From the NCBI RefSeq assembly GCF_014842255.1, contig NZ_JACYVH010000001.1, forward strand, positions 461,264-525,263: a DNA stretch of 64,000 nt. Reading direction: 5' to 3'. This stretch comes from Frigoribacterium sp. CFBP 13712 (GTDB taxonomy: Bacteria > Actinomycetota > Actinomycetes > Actinomycetales > Microbacteriaceae). Position numbers and translations under genes: made by a program. Shown one piece after another: positions 24,310 to 36,500 of this stretch (position 1 is its first letter; the number at the start of each line of letters is the position of its first letter). A model generated the notes under the pieces. It saw only the letters and a program-made list of their open reading frames with translations, did no database searches and was not told where the DNA came from.

Positions 24310-25407
24310 TCAGAACAGCCGAGGATGCGCGGTGCGAGCTCCGCCCGGCAGCTCGGCCGCGAGGAGGGCGCGCGACCCCGCGATCGCCTCCGCCCGGTCG
24401 CCCAGGGCGTCGTGCACGCGGGAGCGGGTCGACCCGGTCGACGGGTCGGTGCGCCCGCGTTCGAGGCCGTACTCGGCCAGCAGGGGCCGCAGCCGTGCGG
24501 CCAGCCACTTGCGGTACCCCGTCGGCGCATAGGTGCCCCGCGAGTAGAGGTCGGTGTAGCGGTCGAGCACCTCGGGATGCTCGCGGCCGAGCCAGGCGAA
24601 GAACCACTCTTTGACACCGGGCTTCAGGTGGAGGGCGCTGTACATGACGCTGGTGGCCCCCGAGTCGCGGACCGCCGACAGAGCTGCGCGCAGATGGTCG
24701 ACGCCGTCGGTCAGATGCGGCAGCACGGGCATCATGAAGACCGACACGTCGAGGCCGAGGTCGCGTGCCGCGCGGACGGTGGTGAGGCGCGCGGCCGTCG
24801 TGGGGGTGCCGGGTTCGAGGGACTGCTGGAGCTCGTCGTCGTAGATCGCGATGGACATCGAGATGTCGACGGGCACCTGCTGCGCCGCCTCGGCCAGCAA
24901 CGGGAGGTCGCGACGCAGGAGCGTGCCCTTCGTCAGGATGCTGAACGGCGTGCCCGACTCGGCCAGGGCCGCGATGATGCCGGGCATCAGGCGGTACCGA
25001 CCCTCGGCTCGCTGGTACGGATCGGTGTTCGTGCCCAGGGCGACGGGGGCGTGCTGCCACGACGGCCGCCTGAGCTCTCTGGACAGCACCTCGGCGACGT
25101 TGACCTTCACCACGATCTGGCGGTCGAAGTCGTCGCCGCCGTCGAGATCGAGGTACTCGTGCGTCGGTCGGGCGAAGCAGTAGACGCAGGCGTGACTGCA
25201 CCCGCGGTAGGGGTTGATCGTCCAGCCGAAGGGCAGAGTCGAATCGCCGCCCGGCACCCGGTTCAGCGCGCTCTTCGCCAGGATCTCGTGGAACGTGATG
25301 CCGTCGAACTCGGGCGTCGTGAGCGAACGGACGACCGACGACAGTCGCACGAGCGGCGGCGACGCGTCGTCTCTCTCGACGTCGACACCCTGACCGCTCC
25401 ACCGCAT
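24310..25407 (-). CDS. Rv2578c-family radical SAM protein, SOS-regulated
   Basis: 365 residues from ATG 25407 (MRWSGQGVDVE), which matches the usual family start; an upstream in-frame ATG (25425) lies inside the LexA box. The radical SAM cluster motif is CSHACVYC, preceded by INPYRG, which binds a 4Fe-4S cluster and SAM. Other motifs: VALGTNTDPYQRAEG and ILTKGTLLRRD. The reaction is unknown; relatives resemble spore-photoproduct-lyase-like enzymes. The start is 9 bases from a perfect SOS box. Confidence 0.85.
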   Translation of the reverse strand: MRWSGQGVDVERDDASPPLVRLSSVVRSLTTPEFDGITFHEILAKSALNRVPGGDSTLPFGWTINPYRGCSHACVYCFARPTHEYLDLDGGDDFDRQIVVKVNVAEVLSRELRRPSWQHAPVALGTNTDPYQRAEGRYRLMPGIIAALAESGTPFSILTKGTLLRRDLPLLAEAAQQVPVDISMSIAIYDDELQQSLEPGTPTTAARLTTVRAARDLGLDVSVFMMPVLPHLTDGVDHLRAALSAVRDSGATSVMYSALHLKPGVKEWFFAWLGREHPEVLDRYTDLYSRGTYAPTGYRKWLAARLRPLLAEYGLERGRTDPSTGSTRSRVHDALGDRAEAIAGSRALLAAELPGGARTAHPRLF

Positions 25408-25415
25408 GCGCTCAG

Positions 25416-25431
25416 TCGAACACATGTTCGA
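25416..25431 (-). promoter_or_regulatory. LexA-binding SOS box
   Basis: TCGAAC-ACAT-GTTCGA is a perfect match to the Gram-positive/actinobacterial LexA operator TCGAAC(N4)GTTCGA. It lies between the mqo stop (25462) and the radical SAM start (25407) and can only serve the latter. From memory, Rv2578c of M. tuberculosis also belongs to the LexA regulon. Confidence 0.85.
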
Positions 25432-25461
25432 ACAGGAGTCAAGCCGACCCCGTCGACCCGA

Positions 25462-26940
25462 TCAGGCGTGGATGTTCAACGCCTCGGCGGTGGCGCCCAG
25501 GGTCGCCGCCGCCTTCGCCTCGTCGGTCGCGAGCGGCGTGCCGTAGGTGGGCACCATGCGACGGAGGGTCGGCTGCCACGCCGACATCCGCGACGGGAAG
25601 CAGCGTTCGAGGACGTCGAGCATGATGGGCACGGCCGTCGAGGCCCCGGGCGAGGCGCCGAGCAGCCCTGCGATCGAGCCGTCGGCCGCCGAGACGACCT
25701 CGGTGCCGAACTGGAGCACCCCACCCTTCTTCGCATCCCTCTTGATGACCTGGACGCGCTGACCGGCGGTGATGCGGTACCAGTCCTTCGGGTCGGCGTC
25801 GGGCACGAACTCGCGGAGCGCCTCGAACTTCGTGCTCTTGCTCGCGGCCAGCTGACCGACCAGGTACTTCACCAGCGAGAGGTTCGCGAGCCCGGCACGG
25901 ATCATCGGGTAGAGATTGTGCGGCCGGATCGAGGCGAAGAGATCGAACCACGACCCGCTCTTCAGGAACTTGGGGCTGAACCCGGCGTACGGGCCGAACA
26001 TGAGGCTGGCCTGCCCGTCGACGACCCGGGTGTCGAGGTGCGGGACGGACATCGGCGGCGAGCCCACGGCGGCCTTGCCGTAGACCTTCGCCTGGTGCCT
26101 GGCCACGATCGCCGGGTCGTCCGTGCGCAGGAACTCCCCGCTGACCGGGAACCCGCCGAACCCCTCGATCTCGCGGATGCCCGACTTCTGCAGGAGGTTG
26201 AGGGCTCCCCCGCCGGCTCCGACGAAGACGAACGCCGCCTCGATCTCGAACGCGGCACCCGACTTCGGGCGGACCGAGATCGTCCACCCGCCGCCGGCGC
26301 GGCGCTTCAGACCGGTCACCCGGTGCCCCAGGCGGAGCCGGGCACCGGAGGACTGCAGGTCGGAGACGAGGAGGCGCGTGAGGCTCCCGAAGTCGACGTC
26401 CGTCCCCGCGGCGATCCGGGTCGCCGCGATCGGCTGGCCGAGTGGCCGCCCGGAGGCGAGCAGCGGCGCCCATTCGGCGATGCGCTCGCGATCGGTGCTG
26501 AACTCGAGCCCCTGGAACAGCGGGTGGTCGCGGAGAGCCTCGAAGCGCTTGCGGAGGTACTCGACGTTCTTCTCGCCCCAGACGAAGCTCATGTGCGGAC
26601 TCGAGTTGATGAACGCCTCGGGCTCGGGCAGGGCGCCCTCGGCGACGAGGAACGACCAGAACTGCCGCGAGACCTGGAACTGCTCGTTGACCTTGACGGC
26701 GCTGCTGGTCTCGATGGACCCGTCGGCCCGCTCGGGCGTGTAGTTCAGCTCGCACAGGGCGGAGTGCCCGGTGCCCGCGTTGTTCCAGGGGTTGCTCGAT
26801 TCGAGGGCGACGTCGTCGAGTGCCTCGATGATCTGGATGGACCAGTCGGGCTCGAGCTGCTTGATCATGGCGCCGAGGGTGGCGCTCATGACGCCACCAC
26901 CGATGAGGGCTACGTCGACGGGCTTCTTCGCATCGTTCAC
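25462..26940 (-). CDS. mqo: Malate:quinone oxidoreductase
   Basis: 492 residues starting VNDAKKPVDVALIGGGVMSATLG (FAD-binding GGGVMS), with ESSNPWNNAGTGHSALCELNYTP and LFASIRPHNLYPM typical of Mqo. It oxidises malate to oxaloacetate and passes electrons to the quinone pool at the membrane. GTG 26940 follows TAGACT-N7 without a Shine-Dalgarno sequence (leaderless pattern). Confidence 0.95.
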   Translation of the reverse strand: MNDAKKPVDVALIGGGVMSATLGAMIKQLEPDWSIQIIEALDDVALESSNPWNNAGTGHSALCELNYTPERADGSIETSSAVKVNEQFQVSRQFWSFLVAEGALPEPEAFINSSPHMSFVWGEKNVEYLRKRFEALRDHPLFQGLEFSTDRERIAEWAPLLASGRPLGQPIAATRIAAGTDVDFGSLTRLLVSDLQSSGARLRLGHRVTGLKRRAGGGWTISVRPKSGAAFEIEAAFVFVGAGGGALNLLQKSGIREIEGFGGFPVSGEFLRTDDPAIVARHQAKVYGKAAVGSPPMSVPHLDTRVVDGQASLMFGPYAGFSPKFLKSGSWFDLFASIRPHNLYPMIRAGLANLSLVKYLVGQLAASKSTKFEALREFVPDADPKDWYRITAGQRVQVIKRDAKKGGVLQFGTEVVSAADGSIAGLLGASPGASTAVPIMLDVLERCFPSRMSAWQPTLRRMVPTYGTPLATDEAKAAATLGATAEALNIHA

Positions 26941-27024
26941 GAGCGCCAGTCTAGGCCCCGGGCCTCGCGGGCCCGCCGGGCGCCCGGGCGGGGTGTCTCG
27001 ATGTCGAGACAGCGACCCGCCCGG

Positions 27025-29451
<2,427 letters not shown>

Positions 29452-29599
29452 GGTGACTCCAGAAGAGGGAACGGCGCGTCGCATCGACGTCGCGCCTGCG
29501 TCCGCCGATTCTATTCGGTGCCGCGGGCGTGTGACGCACGGTGGACCCGGGGTCGGAACGGACCGGGCGGGCCGACCTCCGCTCCCCTACGGTTGACGC

Positions 29600-30409
29600 A
29601 TGCCCGACGCCTCAGCAGAAGCCCGCCAGACCACCAGCAGGGTGCAGAACAGCCGCCCCCTGAAGACCCTCGCGAGGGTCGGCTTCGGCATGAACGGCGT
29701 GCTGCACATCCTCATCGGGGTGATCGCCCTGCGGATCGCCTTCGGGGGCGGTGGCGAGGCCGACCAGGGAGGCGCGCTCGGGGAGCTCGCATCGCGCCCG
29801 GCGGGCATGGCCCTGCTCTGGGTGATCGTCGTCGGGCTGTGGGCTCTCGGTCTCTTCCAGGTCCTGGAGGCCGCTCTCGTCCGGGGGACGGACAAGGAGG
29901 ACTGGGCCGCTCGGGTCAAGGAGGGTGGCAAGGGCGTCGCCTACCTCGCGGTCGGCTTCACGGCGTTCACGTTCGCCCGGGGCGGATCGAGCGACAGCTC
30001 GGATCAGACGGAGTCGCTGAGCGCCCGACTGCTGGCGACTCCGGGCGGCGTCGTGCTGCTCGTCGTGGTGGCCCTGATCGTGGTCGGCATCGGCGGGTAC
30101 ATGGTCGTGAAGGGGATCCGGCAGAAGTTCCGGGAGGACCTCGTCGTGCCGTCGGGCCCGTCGGGTCGGGTCACGATCGCCCTCGGCATCGTGGGCTACG
30201 TCGCCAAGGGGATCGCGCTCGTCGTCGTCGGCGTCCTCTTCGGGGTGGCTGCCGTGCAGGCGGATCCCGACGAGGCGTCCGGTCTCGACGGTGCCCTGAA
30301 GGCCCTCGCCGAGCTGCCGTTCGGGACGATCGTGCTGACTGCCGTGGCGTTCGGACTCATCGCCTTCGGTCTGTACAGCTTCGTGCGGGCGCGTCGCGCA
30401 CGACTCTGA
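29600..30409 (+). CDS. DUF1206 integral membrane protein
   Basis: 269 residues, six hydrophobic helices arranged as three repeats (each opening like LARVGFGMNGVLHILIGVIAL, GGKGVAYLAVGFTAF, GIVGYVAKGIALVVVGVLF), the DUF1206 pattern. Function unknown. ATG 29600 lies six bases after TACGGT with no Shine-Dalgarno sequence, a leaderless pattern. Convergent with recR, with only 7 bases between stops. Confidence 0.85.
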   Translation: MPDASAEARQTTSRVQNSRPLKTLARVGFGMNGVLHILIGVIALRIAFGGGGEADQGGALGELASRPAGMALLWVIVVGLWALGLFQVLEAALVRGTDKEDWAARVKEGGKGVAYLAVGFTAFTFARGGSSDSSDQTESLSARLLATPGGVVLLVVVALIVVGIGGYMVVKGIRQKFREDLVVPSGPSGRVTIALGIVGYVAKGIALVVVGVLFGVAAVQADPDEASGLDGALKALAELPFGTIVLTAVAFGLIAFGLYSFVRARRARL

Positions 30410-30416
30410 TCGGGCC

Positions 30417-31016
30417 TCACTCGGTGACGAGCCGGCGCCCTTCGAAGGCCCGGCCGAGGGTGACCTCGTCGGCGTACTCGAGGTCGCCGCCCACCGGCAG
30501 GCCGGACGCGAGTCGGGTCACCCGGAGACCGAACGGCGAGAGCATTCGCGACAGGTACGTGGCGGTGGCCTCTCCTTCGAGGTTCGGGTCGGTGGCGATG
30601 ATGACCTCCTGGACGGTGTCGTCGGCGAGACGCTGGACGAGCTGCCGGATGCGCAGATCGTCCGGTCCGATGCCGTCGATGGGGCTGATGGCCCCGCCGA
30701 GCACGTGGTACAGCCCACGGAACTCGCGCGTCCTCTCGATCGCCTGGACGTCTTTGGCCTCTTCGACCACGCAGATGGTGGCCGGCGAGCGTCGGGGGTC
30801 GCGGCAGATGCCGCAGGTCTCCTGTTCGGTGACGTTGCCGCAGATCTCGCAGAAGCGCACCTTGGTCTTGACGTCGACGAGCAGCTCGGAGAGCCGGGTG
30901 GTGTCGAAGTTCTCGCTCTGGAGGATGTGGAAGGCGATGCGCTGCGCCGACTTCGGACCGATGCCCGGCAGTCTGCCGAACTCGTCGATGAGCTCTTGGA
31001 CGATGCCCTCGTACAC
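30417..31016 (-). CDS. recR: Recombination protein RecR
   Basis: 199 residues: helix-hairpin-helix ([19 protein letters not shown]), C4 zinc finger (CEICG and CGIC), Toprim domain ([26 protein letters not shown]) and the [15 protein letters not shown] motif. It loads RecA with RecO in gap repair. Two bases separate it from the dnaX stop, the common dnaX-recR arrangement, here without an intervening ybaB gene. Confidence 0.95.
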   Translation of the reverse strand: MYEGIVQELIDEFGRLPGIGPKSAQRIAFHILQSENFDTTRLSELLVDVKTKVRFCEICGNVTEQETCGICRDPRRSPATICVVEEAKDVQAIERTREFRGLYHVLGGAISPIDGIGPDDLRIRQLVQRLADDTVQEVIIATDPNLEGEATATYLSRMLSPFGLRVTRLASGLPVGGDLEYADEVTLGRAFEGRRLVTE

Positions 31017-31018
31017 GA

Positions 31019-33442
31019 CTACTCGCTTCTCTGAGGCGTGACGCGGGGAGCGATCGTCTCTTCTTCGATGAACTGGGCGTTGAGGATCTCACGGACGACG
31101 GCCTCGCCGTACCTCGAGTTGGCGGGGATGCCCCGTCGGGGGTCGCCGGCGGCCGCCCGGCGCTCGGGCGCGGAGGCGCCGGACCGTGACGGTTCGCTCG
31201 GTGCGCCCGCACCGGACGTCGAGACCCTGCTCGATGCCGACGACGACGTCGGACCATCCGACGGACGACCGGTCGCGGGTGGTGCCGCGACGGGTGCCGG
31301 ATCGGCGTCGATCCGCGGGGCTCCGCCGTCGGGTTCTTCGGTGATGTGCTCGGGCTCGTCGGGTTCGGGCGGCGCCGTCTGCGGGATCGCCGCGACGTCC
31401 CACCCGGTGACGGGCGAGGCGGCCTGACGGGCTGCCGGTCGTGCGGCCGCGGGCGCCGGCGCTGCGGGCGCTCGGCTCGGCGCCGGGGGCTCCGTGACCG
31501 CGGGTTCGTCTGCAGGGGGCTCGGCGGCGGACGGCTCGGCGGCCGAGGGCGCCGGTGCGTCGGCCGGCGACACGGGGTTCGACGTCGCCGGGGTCTCCGT
31601 CGGCGCCGGGGCCGGGGCTGGGCGTGACGGCGCACCCTCGACCCGCGCGATGTACTTGACGGTCACGCCGAGGACGCTCTGGATGGCGCGTCGGAGGTGC
31701 TCGCTGACGCCTTCGCCCGCGCCTTGCGGCTTCTTGAAGTTCTCGACGTCGCTGGCGCTCGGAAAGGTCAGGGTGAGGACGTCGTCGGCGTAGGCCTGCA
31801 CCGTCGCGGTGACGACGACCATCCATGCGGTGCGCTTGGCCTTCTCGACGACCTCGACGATCTCGGGCCAGCTGTCGCGCATCTGCTGCAGTGTGACCGG
31901 GGCCGTCGACGATGCGCGTTCGGCGGGGTCGGCGGGGACGCCGTCGACCACGGGCGGCGTCTGTGCCCACGCTGCCGAGTGGGCCGCCGTCGGCGCGGCC
32001 GGAGCCGACGGTGTCGTCTGTTCTGCCTGCCTGGGCTGTGCCGCCTGCGCCGGCTGTGTGTCTGGACTCGGGTCTGGGGTCTTGGCACCCCAGGCGGCCG
32101 AAGCCGTGGCGGCGACGGCACCGGGTACCGGCCCGGCGACCGGGGTCGACTCGACCGCGGGTGCCGGCGTGCGAGCCGCCGCGGAGGGCTGAGTCGCACG
32201 GGACTCGGTGCGTGCGGCGGCGGCGGGCGACGAGGTGCGAGCGGTGGGAGGCGCACCCGCGACCGACGCCTCGACGCCCTCGACGCCGACGCGACGCTCG
32301 AGGCGCTCGACCCTGGCCAGTGCCCCGCGTTCGGTCTCGTCGGCCTCGGGGACGAGCACCCGGGCGATCATGAGCTCGAGGTGCAGACGCGGCGACGTCG
32401 CCCCCGTCATGTCGGTGAGGGCGCGGTTGACGACGTCGGCGGAGCGGGAGAGCTCGGCGGCGCCGAAGGACCGGGCCTGATGCAGCAGGCGGTCGAGCTC
32501 GTCTGCGGTGATGCCGCGGAGCACGGCGGAGGCCCCGTCGGCCGTCGCGCCGACGACGATGAGGTCGCGCAGTCTCTCGAGGAGGTCTTCGACGAAGCGA
32601 CGGGGGTCTTGCCCGGTCTGCACGACCCGGTCGACGGCCGCGAAGGCTGCGGCGCCGTCGTGCGCGCCCAGGGCCTCGACGACCTCGTCGAGGAGGGAGG
32701 CGTGCGTGTAGCCGAGGAGGGCCACGGCACGTTCGTATTCGATACCGCTGTCTTCGCTGCCCGCCATGAGCTGGTCGAGCAGCGACAGGGTGTCGCGGAC
32801 GGAGCCGCCGCCGGCGCGGACCACGAGGGGCAGCACGCCGGGTGCGGCGTCGACCTTCTCGGTCGCGCTGAGCTGCTGCACGTAGTCGAGCATCTGCGCC
32901 GGGGGGACGAGACGGAAGGGGTAGTGGTGCGTGCGCGACCTGATCGTGCCGATGACCTTGTCGGGCTCGGTGGTCGCGAAGATGAACTTGACGTGCTCCG
33001 GCGGCTCTTCGACCACCTTGAGCAGGGCGTTGAAGCCCTGCGGCGTGACCATGTGGGCCTCGTCGAGGATGAAGATCTTGAAGCGGTCGCGAGCCGGCGC
33101 GAAGATGGCGCGGTCTCGGATGTCTCGGGCGTCGTCGACGCCGTTGTGACTGGCCGCGTCGATCTCGATGACGTCGAGCGAGCCGCCGCCGTCTCGGGCC
33201 AGCTCGACGCAGGACGGGCAGACGCCGCACGGGGTGTCGGTGGGCCCCTCGGCGCAGTTGAGGCAGCGGGCGAGGATGCGGGCCGACGTGGTCTTGCCGC
33301 ACCCGCGGGGACCGCTGAAGAGATAGGCGTGGTTGACGCGGTTGGTGCGGAGGGCCGTGCGCAGAGGATCGGTCACCTGCGTCTGCCCGATGAGCTCGGA
33401 GAAGTTCTCTGGCCGGTAACGGCGATACAAGGCGGTGACCAC
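31019..33442 (-). CDS. dnaX: DNA polymerase III gamma/tau subunit
   Basis: 807 residues from GTG 33442 ([17 protein letters not shown]). AAA+ domain with [15 protein letters not shown], zinc cysteines (CLNCAEG, CGVCPSC), Walker [11 protein letters not shown], then domain III. A ~400-residue Pro/Ala-rich tail includes a conserved central domain ([27 protein letters not shown] region). It is the clamp-loader motor. GTG follows TACTCT-N6 (leaderless pattern). The repetitive tail makes long spurious frames on the other strand. Confidence 0.95.
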   Translation of the reverse strand: MVTALYRRYRPENFSELIGQTQVTDPLRTALRTNRVNHAYLFSGPRGCGKTTSARILARCLNCAEGPTDTPCGVCPSCVELARDGGGSLDVIEIDAASHNGVDDARDIRDRAIFAPARDRFKIFILDEAHMVTPQGFNALLKVVEEPPEHVKFIFATTEPDKVIGTIRSRTHHYPFRLVPPAQMLDYVQQLSATEKVDAAPGVLPLVVRAGGGSVRDTLSLLDQLMAGSEDSGIEYERAVALLGYTHASLLDEVVEALGAHDGAAAFAAVDRVVQTGQDPRRFVEDLLERLRDLIVVGATADGASAVLRGITADELDRLLHQARSFGAAELSRSADVVNRALTDMTGATSPRLHLELMIARVLVPEADETERGALARVERLERRVGVEGVEASVAGAPPTARTSSPAAAARTESRATQPSAAARTPAPAVESTPVAGPVPGAVAATASAAWGAKTPDPSPDTQPAQAAQPRQAEQTTPSAPAAPTAAHSAAWAQTPPVVDGVPADPAERASSTAPVTLQQMRDSWPEIVEVVEKAKRTAWMVVVTATVQAYADDVLTLTFPSASDVENFKKPQGAGEGVSEHLRRAIQSVLGVTVKYIARVEGAPSRPAPAPAPTETPATSNPVSPADAPAPSAAEPSAAEPPADEPAVTEPPAPSRAPAAPAPAAARPAARQAASPVTGWDVAAIPQTAPPEPDEPEHITEEPDGGAPRIDADPAPVAAPPATGRPSDGPTSSSASSRVSTSGAGAPSEPSRSGASAPERRAAAGDPRRGIPANSRYGEAVVREILNAQFIEEETIAPRVTPQRSE

Positions 33443-33483
33443 GGGACCAGAGTAGCCGGGGCCACCGACAGCGGACTACTCGC

Positions 33484-33521
33484 GAGAGGGCCTCGCCCGC
33501 GACTGCGGACGAGGCCCTCTC
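33484..33521 (-). terminator. Terminator of the surface-protein unit
   Basis: GAGAGGGCCTCG (33484-33495) pairs with CGAGGCCCTCTC (33510-33521), a 12-bp stem with a 14-base loop, 56 bases past the surface-protein stop and just before the dnaX promoter. Confidence 0.7.
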
Positions 33522-33576
33522 TCGATGGGCGACGACGACGAGGTGGGTGAGTCCCCCGTCGTCACCGACCCCGGCT

Positions 33577-36500
33577 CTAGCGCATCGTCGTCCCGATCCT
33601 GCTGCGGCGACGGGAGGCCAGCAGCATCCCGAGGCCGAGCACGAGGATGCCCGTGCCGGTGGCCGCCCAGGGCAGGGCGTCCAGTCCCGTGTAGGCGAGG
33701 GTGCTGCCTCCGGTGCTCGGGCGTCCGCCCGCCCCGACGACGATGCCCGCGCCTCCTTCTGTTCCGACCGCACCCGCTCCGACGGCCGCGTCGACGACCA
33801 CGAACTGCGTGCTGTCGTTCTCCGGCTCGACCAGCGATGAGTCGCTGCCGGTCAGTTCGACGCGGTGCAGTCCCAGCTCGAAGTCGGCGCCGACGGCGAA
33901 CCGGAACGTGACCGTCCCGTTCTCGTCGGCGACCTGCGAACCGAGGGGGATCGGCGTCGATCGGACGACCGCGCTCACCGTCTCACCGGGGACGAAGTCG
34001 GTGCCGTAGACGGTCTGGACGACTCCGGTGCCGCGGACGATGCGCTTGATCTGGACCGTGGAGGAGTGGTCGCCAGAGAGCGCGTCGGGCGTGGTGCCGG
34101 TGCCGGCGGTGTCCGTGCCGGCGGAGTCGGTGCCAGTGGTGTCGGTACCGGCGGTGTCGGTGCCGGCCGTGTCGGTACCGGCGGTGTCGGTGCCGGCCGT
34201 GTCGGTCGCCGTGCCGACGACGTCGGTGCCCGCGGTGTCCGTCGCGACCGTGCCGACCACGTCGGTGCCGACCGAGGCCACCACGTCCGTGCCGACCGTG
34301 CCGACCACATCCGTTCCGGCGCTGTCGGTCGCGATGGTGCCGACGACGTCCGTGCCGGCGCTGTCCGTCGCGACCGTGCCGACCACGTCCGTGCCGGCGG
34401 TGTCCGTCGCGACCGTGCCGACCACGTCGGTGCCGACCGAGGCCACGACGTCGGTGCCGAGCGTGCCGGTCACGTCGGTCGCCAGCACATCCGTGCCGAG
34501 CGTGTCGACGGCCGTACCGAGCACGTCCGTGCCGATGACGTCAGTCCCCAGCACATCGGTGCCGAGCACGTCCGTCCCCGCCGTGTCCGTGGCGGTGCCG
34601 ATCACGTCGGTGCCGATCGAGTCGGTCGCCGTCCCGACGATGTCCGATCCGGCCGAGTCCGTCGCGATGGTGCCGACGATGTCCGTGCCGGCGCTGTCCG
34701 TCGCGATGGTGCCGATGACGTCGGTGCCCGCACTGTCCGTCGCGACCGTGCCCACGACGTCCGTTCCCGCACTGTCCGTCGCGACCGTGCCGACGACGTC
34801 CGTTCCCGCGCTGTCCGTCGCGACCGTGCCGACCACGTCCGTGCCGGCGGTGTCCGTCGCGACCGTGCCGACCACGTCGGTGCCGACCGAGGCCACGACG
34901 TCGGTGCCGAGCGTGCCGGTCACGTCGGTCGCCAGCACATCCGTGCCGAGCGTGTCGACGGCCGTACCGAGCACGTCCGTGCCGATGACGTCAGTACCCA
35001 GCACATCGGTGCCGAGCACGTCCGTCCCCGCCGTGTCCGTGGCGGTGCCGATCACGTCGGTGCCGATCGAGTCGGTCGCCGTCCCGACGATGTCCGATCC
35101 GGCCGAGTCCGTCGCGATGGTGCCGACGACGTCCGTACCTGCGCTGTCCGTCGCGATGGTGCCGACGACGTCCGTTCCGGCGCTGTCCGTCGCGATGGTG
35201 CCGACGACGTCCGTTCCGGCGCTGTCCGTCGCGATGGTGCCGATCACGTCGGAACCCGCACTGTCCGTCGCGACCGTGCCGATCACGTCCGTCCCGGCGG
35301 TGTCCGTCGCGACCGTGCCGACCACGTCGGTGCCGATCGTGGCCACCGCGTCCGTGCCGAGCGTGTCGACCGCCGTACCGAGCACGTCCGTGCCGATGAC
35401 ATCAGTACCCAGCACATCGGTGCCGAGCACGTCCGTCCCCGCCGTGTCCGTGGCGGTGCCGATCACGTCGGTGCCGATCGAGTCGGTCGCCGTCCCGACG
35501 ATGTCCGACCCGGCCGAGTCCGTCGCGATGGTGCCGACCACGTCCGTGCCCGCGCTGTCCGTCGCGATGGTGCCGACGACGTCCGTCCCGGCGGTGTCCG
35601 TCGCGACCGTGCCGATCACATCCGTCCCGGCGGTGTCCGTCGCGACCGTGCCGATCACGTCGGTGCCGACCGAGGCCACCACGTCGGTGCCGATCGTGGC
35701 CACCGAGTCCGTGCCGAGCGTGTCGACCGCCGTCCCGAGCACGTCCGTGCCCGTCACGTCGGTGCCCACGACATCGGTGCCGAGCACGTCGGTGCCCGTC
35801 GAATCCGTCGCCGTGCCGGCGATGTCCGTACCGATCGAATCGGTCGCCGTGCCGACGATGTCCGATCCGGCCGAATCCGTCGCGATGGTGCCGACGACGT
35901 CCGTGCCGGCGCTGTCCGTCGCGACCGTGCCGATCACGTCGGAACCCGCACTGTCCGTCGCGATGGTGCCGATGACATCCGTCCCCGCGCTGTCCGTCGC
36001 GATGGTGCCGATCACGTCCGTGCCGGCGGTGTCCGTCGCGACCGTGCCGACCACGTCGGTGCCGATCGACGCCACGACGTCGGTGCCGATCGTGGCCACC
36101 GAGTCCGTGCCGAGCGTGTCGACCGCCGTACCGAGCACGTCCGTGCCCGTCACGTCGGTGCCCACGACATCCGTGCCGAGCACGTCGGTGCCCGTCGAAT
36201 CCGTCGCCGTACCGGCGATGTCGCTGCCGATCGAGTCGGTCGCCGTGCCGACGATGTCCGATCCGGCCGAATCCGTCGCGACCGTGCCGACGATGTCCGT
36301 GCCGGCGCTGTCCGTCGCGATGGTGCCGATCACATCCGTCCCCGCGCTGTCCGTCGCGACCGTGCCGATCACGTCCGCACCAGCGGTGTCCGTCGCGATG
36401 GTTCCGATCACATCGGTCCCCGCGCTGTCCGTGGCGATCGTCCCGACGGCGTCCGTGCCGGCGCTGTCCGTCGCGACGGTACCGGTCGCATCGGTGCCGA

